A stretch of 32,631 bases of DNA, from positions 1 through 32,631 of the forward strand of contig VBCQ01000161.1 of assembly GCA_005882155.1 (NCBI GenBank), in the 5' to 3' direction. The notes under the pieces are model-generated. The model was given only the letters and a program-made list of their open reading frames with translations. It was not told where the DNA came from and made no database searches. Position 1 is the stretch's first letter. Each line of letters begins with the position of its first letter. This document shows positions 26,709-32,631 of the stretch, in pieces. The position numbers and the translations under genes were made by a program. Source of the DNA: Betaproteobacteria bacterium (GTDB lineage Bacteria > Pseudomonadota > Gammaproteobacteria > Burkholderiales > Burkholderiaceae_C).

Positions 26709-27791
26709 ATGGACGCCTACACCGGAACCAAACCTGTCGCCGACCAGCACGCCTTCGACACGCGCGCGCTGGAGAGCTTTTTGCAGTCGCGCCTCGCGGG
26801 CTTCGCCGGCCCGCTCGCGGTCGAGCAGTTCAAGGGAGGGCAATCGAACCCGACCTACAAGCTCGTCACGCCGAACGTGTCGTATGTGATGCGCGCCAAG
26901 CCGGGCCCGGCTGCGAAGCTGCTGCCGTCGGCGCACGCGATCGACCGCGAGTTCACGGTGATGCGTGCGCTGCACGACACCGATGTGCCGGTGCCGCGCA
27001 TGCTGCTGCTGTGCGAAGACGAAGCCGTTATCGGCCGCGCGTTCTACGTGATGGAGTTCATGCAAGGCCGCGTGCTGTGGGACCAGTCGCTGCCCGGCAT
27101 GGAGAAAGCGGATCGCGGCGAAATTTACAACGAGATGAACCGCGTCATCGCGGCGCTGCACAAGGTCGATGTCAAGGCGGCCGGGCTCGAGGGCTATGGC
27201 AAGCCGGGCAACTATTTCGATCGCCAGATCGGCCGCTGGAGCAAGCAGTACATCGCCTCGATCACCGAGCCGATCGTCGAGATGGATCGCTTGATGGAGT
27301 GGCTGCCCGCGCACATGCCGGCGAGCGCGCGCGACGAGAGCCAGGTATCGGTGGTGCACGGCGACTATCGGCTCGACAACCTCGTATTCCATCCGAGCGA
27401 GCCACGCGTGCTCGCGGTGCTCGACTGGGAGCTGTCGACGATCGGCCACCCGCTCGCCGACTTCAGCTACCACTGCATGTCGTGGCACATCCCGACCACC
27501 ACGGGCCGCGGCATCGGCGACGTCGACATCGCGTCGCTCGGCATTCCGAGCGAAAAGGACTACGTGCGCCGATATTGCGAGCGCACCGGCCGCGCCGACC
27601 CCGACGCGGTGATGGCCGACTGGAACTTCTACATGGCGTACAACTTGTTCCGCATGGCCGGCATTCTGCAAGGCATCGCCAAGCGCGTCGTCGACGGCAC
27701 CGCGTCGAGCGCGGTCGCCAAGCAGGCCGGTGCGGGCGCGCGCCCGCTCGCCGAAATGGGGTGGAAGATCGCGCGTCAGAGCGGGTCGTGA
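26709..27791 (+). CDS. Aminoglycoside phosphotransferase-fold kinase (ACAD10/11- or LvaA-type, CoA-ester metabolism)
   Basis: FKGGQSNPTYKLVTPNVSYVMRAKPGP...AHAIDREFTVMRAL...VVHGDYRLDNLVFHPSEPRVLAVLDWELSTIGHPLADFSY. Confidence 0.92.
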   Translation: MDAYTGTKPVADQHAFDTRALESFLQSRLAGFAGPLAVEQFKGGQSNPTYKLVTPNVSYVMRAKPGPAAKLLPSAHAIDREFTVMRALHDTDVPVPRMLLLCEDEAVIGRAFYVMEFMQGRVLWDQSLPGMEKADRGEIYNEMNRVIAALHKVDVKAAGLEGYGKPGNYFDRQIGRWSKQYIASITEPIVEMDRLMEWLPAHMPASARDESQVSVVHGDYRLDNLVFHPSEPRVLAVLDWELSTIGHPLADFSYHCMSWHIPTTTGRGIGDVDIASLGIPSEKDYVRRYCERTGRADPDAVMADWNFYMAYNLFRMAGILQGIAKRVVDGTASSAVAKQAGAGARPLAEMGWKIARQSGS

Positions 27792-27887
27792 ATTTCATCC
27801 GCGAGTCGCCCAGGCGACCGCGGAACACGCGCAACGCGCGAAGAATACGAATCACGAATCACGTGTCACTGTTCTTCGGAGAACACC

Positions 27888-29102
<1,215 letters not shown>

Positions 29103-29131
29103 GACTCCCTCTCCCGTCGGCGATCCACCGA

Positions 29132-29248
29132 CCCCGTTCGGGCTGAGCTTGTCGAAGCCCTTGCCGGTCGCGCGAGGCTTCGACAGGCTCAGCCCGAACG
29201 GGGTTCTGCTCAGCCCGAACGGGTTCTGCTCAGCCCGAACGGGTCTTG
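29132..29248. repeat. Intergenic inverted repeat (28-bp arms, one mismatch) followed by three tandem copies of ctcagcccgaacggg(g)ttctg-like unit
   Basis: ccccgttcgggctgagcttgtcgaagcc (29132-29159) / ggcttcgacaggctcagcccgaacgggg (29176-29203); tandem units at 29188-29208, 29209-29228, 29229-29248. Confidence 0.95.
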
Positions 29249-29922
29249 ATCACCCCGGAGGCTTCGAATCCTCGGGACTCATCTGCGTCTGCCAGGCCGA
29301 CATGGAACAAGTCGACCGCTTGCGCGATGGCAAGCGGATCCGGTGGATCGAGCTCCAGCCGCAGATAGACGCGGCCGCGCAAGGTCATCAGCACGAATGG
29401 CGGTTCGCCAGCCAGTAGGCCGGTAGCGGCCTGCTCGAGCTGCTGCGCGAACGTGCCGTCGACCCATGCTGCGGTGGTCTGCGGGTTGCTGCCGACGGCG
29501 CCGAAGCGCCCGCGAACGGCCTTCGGCAACACCAGCGTGACCTTCGGGAACATCGCGAGCCAGCGCATCTCTTCCGGTGTCGCGATGTCGATGTGGGTCT
29601 GCGTGCTCTCGGTGTAGTGCTCGAAGGTCTCGCGCTCCAGCAGCTCGAGCAGCGGGCGCGTCAGCACCATCATCTGCAGGTCCGACGGCAGCTTCAGCTC
29701 CATGCGGATGCGCAGCTCTTCGGTGTCGATATAGGCGCGCTGCGGCGGCCCCCACTCGAGGCGCCATGGCCGATCGCCGAAGGCGCCTTCGATGGCGAAG
29801 CCCTGCTCCTCCTTCGCGCGCTTGAATCGATGGCCGTGCTGCGAGGCCCACGCGGAGACGGCGGACCAGTCGGGACCTTCGGGCCGGTCGCCTGCCATCC
29901 AGCGCTTGATGGACTCGAACAT
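29230..29922 (-). CDS. Conserved hypothetical protein
   Basis: MFESIKRWMAGDRPEGPDWSAVSAWASQHGHRFKRAKEEQGFAIEGAFGDRPWRLEWGPPQRAYIDTEELRIRMEL...; long, codon-biased ORF; family not recognised. Confidence 0.8.
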   Translation of the reverse strand: MFESIKRWMAGDRPEGPDWSAVSAWASQHGHRFKRAKEEQGFAIEGAFGDRPWRLEWGPPQRAYIDTEELRIRMELKLPSDLQMMVLTRPLLELLERETFEHYTESTQTHIDIATPEEMRWLAMFPKVTLVLPKAVRGRFGAVGSNPQTTAAWVDGTFAQQLEQAATGLLAGEPPFVLMTLRGRVYLRLELDPPDPLAIAQAVDLFHVGLADADESRGFEASGVIKTRSG

Positions 29923-29969
29923 GGATTAGTGACTTCGTCTAGAGTGGCGTGGCAACCAGGAGGCGGTCA

Positions 29970-30662
29970 ATGATCGAAGTGTATTCGTGGGCCACACCCA
30001 ACGGACACAAGGTTCACATCATGCTCGAAGAGTGTGGCCTGGCGTACCGGGTGATTCCAGTGGACATCGGCGCCGGCGACCAGTTCAAGCCCGAATTCCT
30101 CGCGATCAGCCCGAACAACAAGATCCCTGCCATCGTCGACCCCGACGGACCCGAAGGCAAGCCGTTTGCGCTGTTCGAATCGGGCGCGATCCTCGTCTAC
30201 CTCGCTGCCAAGACTGGCCGCTTCATGCCCGAAGCGATTACCGCGCGATACGAAGTGCTGCAGTGGCTGATGTTCCAGATGGGCAGCGTCGGCCCGATGC
30301 TCGGACAGACCCATCACTTCCGCATCTACGCGCCCGACAAGCTCGAGTACGCGATCAACCGCTACACCAACGAAGCGAAGCGGCTCTACGGCGTGATGGA
30401 CAAGCGGCTCGCCAACAGCAAGTACATCGCCGGGCCCGCCTACACGATCGCCGACATCGCCATCTTCCCGTGGCTGCGCTCGTGGAAGAACCAGGGAATC
30501 GATTGGAACGACTACCCGCATTTGAAAGGCTGGTTCGACGAAATCGGCGCGCGGCCGGCGGTGCAGCGCGGCGTCGAGGTGCTCGCGAATCGGCGCAAGC
30601 CGCTGGTCGACGATCAGGCACGCGAAGTGTTGTTCGGCGCCATGCAGTACCAACGCCACTGA
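29970..30662 (+). CDS. Glutathione S-transferase family protein, YfcG-like
   Basis: MIEVYSWATPNGHKVHIMLEECGLAYRVIPVDIGAGDQFKPEFLAISPNNKIPAIVDPDGPEGKPFALFESGAILVYLAAKTG...GPMLGQTHHF. Confidence 0.93.
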   Translation: MIEVYSWATPNGHKVHIMLEECGLAYRVIPVDIGAGDQFKPEFLAISPNNKIPAIVDPDGPEGKPFALFESGAILVYLAAKTGRFMPEAITARYEVLQWLMFQMGSVGPMLGQTHHFRIYAPDKLEYAINRYTNEAKRLYGVMDKRLANSKYIAGPAYTIADIAIFPWLRSWKNQGIDWNDYPHLKGWFDEIGARPAVQRGVEVLANRRKPLVDDQAREVLFGAMQYQRH

Positions 30663-30680
30663 GCCTGATCGGAGACATCG

Positions 30681-31766
30681 TTGGAACAAGCTGTCTCCTT
30701 GACTGTCGCCGAGGTCTTGCCGGACGACGGCTTCGCCGGCACGCTGGTCGGCCGCGCCTCGCTGCCGGGCGCGATTCCCGGCCCGGCTGTCGTTGCGATT
30801 CGCGAGGATGGCGTCTATGACCTGAGCGACAGCGTCGCGACGATGTCGGGCTTGCTCGAGCGCGACGATCCGGCGGGGTTCGTGCGTGGCGTGGCGGGCC
30901 GGCGCGCCGGCTCGCTCGATGACATTCTCGCCGCCACCGGCCGCATTCAGCGCGACGCGCGGTCCGCGCATCTGCTCGCACCCTGCGACTTGCAAGTGAT
31001 CAAGGCAGCCGGCGTGACCTTCGCGTCCAGCCTGCTCGAGCGCGTGATCGAGGAGCGCGCCGGTGGCGACCCCGCGAAGGCGCTGGACATTCGCGCCCAG
31101 GTGCAGTCAGTGATCGGCACCGACCTGAAGAGCATTCGCCCTGGCTCGGCGCAGGCGATGCAATTGAAGACGGTGCTGATCGAGCAAGGCATGTGGTCGC
31201 AATACCTCGAGGTCGGAATCGGGCCCGACGCCGAGGTGTTCACGAAGGCGCCGGTACTGTCCGGCAACGACGTCAACTTGCGCGACATCGAAGGCCGCAG
31301 CGCCTTGCTGCTCGGCAAGGCGAAGGACAACAACGCGTCGTGCGCGATCGGGCCCTTCATCCGCCTGTTCGATGCGAGCTTCTCGCTCGACGACCTGCGC
31401 GTCGAAGACATCGCGCTGACCGTCGTCGGTGACGACGGCTTCGTGCTGACCGGTGCGAGCACGATGCGCCAGATCAGCCGCGACCCGCAGGACCTCGCCG
31501 ACCAGACACTCGGCGCGAACCACCAGTACCCCGACGGCTTCATGCTGTTCCTCGGCACGCTGTTCGCGCCGGTCGAAGACCGCGACGCGCCGGGCCGCGG
31601 CTTCACCCATCATGTCGGCGACGTCGTGACGATCAAGAGCCGCCATCTCGGCGCCTTGCGCAACCGCGTCAACACCTCGGACCGCGTCGCGCCTTGGACC
31701 TTCGGGCTGCGCGCGTTGATGGCCAATCTTGCGGCGCGCGGACTGCTCGCCGACGGGCGGTTCTAG
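30681..31766 (+). CDS. Fumarylacetoacetate hydrolase family protein (TTG start)
   Basis: GAIPGPAVVAIREDGVYDLSDSVATMSGLLE...VIKAAGVTFASSLLERVIEERAGGDP...FTKAPVLSGNDVNLRDIEGRS...FLGTLFAPVEDRDAPGRGFTHHVGDVVTI. Confidence 0.85.
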   Translation: MEQAVSLTVAEVLPDDGFAGTLVGRASLPGAIPGPAVVAIREDGVYDLSDSVATMSGLLERDDPAGFVRGVAGRRAGSLDDILAATGRIQRDARSAHLLAPCDLQVIKAAGVTFASSLLERVIEERAGGDPAKALDIRAQVQSVIGTDLKSIRPGSAQAMQLKTVLIEQGMWSQYLEVGIGPDAEVFTKAPVLSGNDVNLRDIEGRSALLLGKAKDNNASCAIGPFIRLFDASFSLDDLRVEDIALTVVGDDGFVLTGASTMRQISRDPQDLADQTLGANHQYPDGFMLFLGTLFAPVEDRDAPGRGFTHHVGDVVTIKSRHLGALRNRVNTSDRVAPWTFGLRALMANLAARGLLADGRF

Positions 31767-32631
31767 AACGCCCAGCTTGCCGCGATCACGCCGGTCTGGC
31801 GTTGTGGCAGCTGGGCGAACACCGACGTGGCCGGACCGCCGTTCACACGCCACGCCGCATTGATGCGCAGCCGATCGCCCTGCCATTGAATTCCGACGGT
31901 GACGATGCGGCCGCGGTCGCTCGGCGTGATCAAGGCGTCGAGCGTGAACTGCCAGTGATCCGGTTGCCACGCGAGGCGAACGAAGAGGTTGTCGCGTCGC
32001 AGGTTCTGTGCAGCGAACGGTGAGGCTTGCCACGCCAGGTTGCCGCCGATGCCGCGCAGCAAGCCTGCCGGCAATCCGGTTTGCGCGCCTCGTGCGACGA
32101 GCGCCGCGTTGCGCGAGTTCCATGCGTCCCATTCGGCATCGGACAAGGCCGTGCCGTCGTGCCACCACTCGGCGATGACGCTTTGCTGCAATGCGCCGGT
32201 CCAGTTGGCGCCGACCAGCCACTGCGACGTGCCGCCCAGCGTGCTGACCTGCCACGGGTTCGCGCTGACGAGTGAATCGCCGGTCGCGCGGTCGTTGCGC
32301 CATCCGTCGTGACGTTGCAGAAGTCGTGCCGATGCGTGCAGCTCGAGCGCGTCGCTCGCGACCCACGCCAGCGCGGCGCCTGCGCTCGCGCCGGTGTGCT
32401 GGCCGACGCGAGCGAACAGATGCCAGTCGGCCGCACCATCGCGCGTGTACCAGCGGGCTGCAAGCGCACTTTCGCGCGCGAAGCGCTGCTCGTCATCGGC
32501 ATCACGCACGCGTTGCGGATTGACCCACACCAGCGAGGTCGCGGTCTGCGCGTTGAAGTGCTCGAGCTGCAGCAGCGGCCGGCCTTCCTGTGTCAATGTC
32601 AGCAGCGTGCGGCGTTCTTCCTGCTGCACGA
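31763..32631 (-). CDS. Predicted outer-membrane beta-barrel-like protein, N-terminal part outside window (partial)
   Basis: Alternating strands with C-terminal ...LRINAAWRVNGGPATSVFAQLPQRQTGVIAASWAF ending in Phe, as typical of OM barrels; no stop upstream to window edge. Confidence 0.6.
   Translation of the reverse strand, partial: VQQEERRTLLTLTQEGRPLLQLEHFNAQTATSLVWVNPQRVRDADDEQRFARESALAARWYTRDGAADWHLFARVGQHTGASAGAALAWVASDALELHASARLLQRHDGWRNDRATGDSLVSANPWQVSTLGGTSQWLVGANWTGALQQSVIAEWWHDGTALSDAEWDAWNSRNAALVARGAQTGLPAGLLRGIGGNLAWQASPFAAQNLRRDNLFVRLAWQPDHWQFTLDALITPSDRGRIVTVGIQWQGDRLRINAAWRVNGGPATSVFAQLPQRQTGVIAASWAF

Noticed and set aside
26709-27791. Aminoglycoside resistance phosphotransferase
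   Set aside because: APH fold only; sequence context (next to acyl-CoA dehydrogenase) and motifs match the ACAD10/11-LvaA type, not antibiotic resistance enzymes.
27792-27887. Short near-tandem acgaatc/aacgcgc motifs before the acyl-CoA dehydrogenase
   Set aside because: Only two or three very short imperfect copies; not enough to support a regulatory element or repeat family.

Overview
GC-rich chromosomal window, most likely from a Burkholderiales-type betaproteobacterium (inferred from gene content and order only). Most of it is ordinary: infB (partial)-nusA-rimP, fabI, glk, an Orn/Lys/Arg decarboxylase, NfeD + SPFH protein, tRNA-Ser(GGA), a branched-chain amino acid binding protein, holC-pepA, lptF-lptG, a CbiX-like chelatase, cysB-like regulator, YbdL-like aminotransferase, FimV-like protein, and a lipid/CoA block (enoyl-CoA hydratase, APH-like kinase, acyl-CoA dehydrogenase, GST, FAH-family protein). 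I see no prophage, transposon, CRISPR array or obvious defence island. The observations most worth a second look are: (1) a MalS-like alpha-amylase lipoprotein that keeps the GH13 framework but lacks the catalytic nucleophile Asp and other active-site residues; (2) a tRNA-Ser whose 3' end lies inside a perfect 30-bp-arm hairpin, with a second hairpin copy 179 bp downstream showing two compensatory base-pair changes and several small hairpins packed between them; (3) a 110-bp tandem repeat between holC and the next gene, whose units each encode a 37-aa mini-ORF chained by 4-nt NTGA stop/start overlaps; (4) two genes within about 1.5 kb (histidine phosphatase, Crp/Fnr regulator) that each appear to have an internal frame-breaking deletion.
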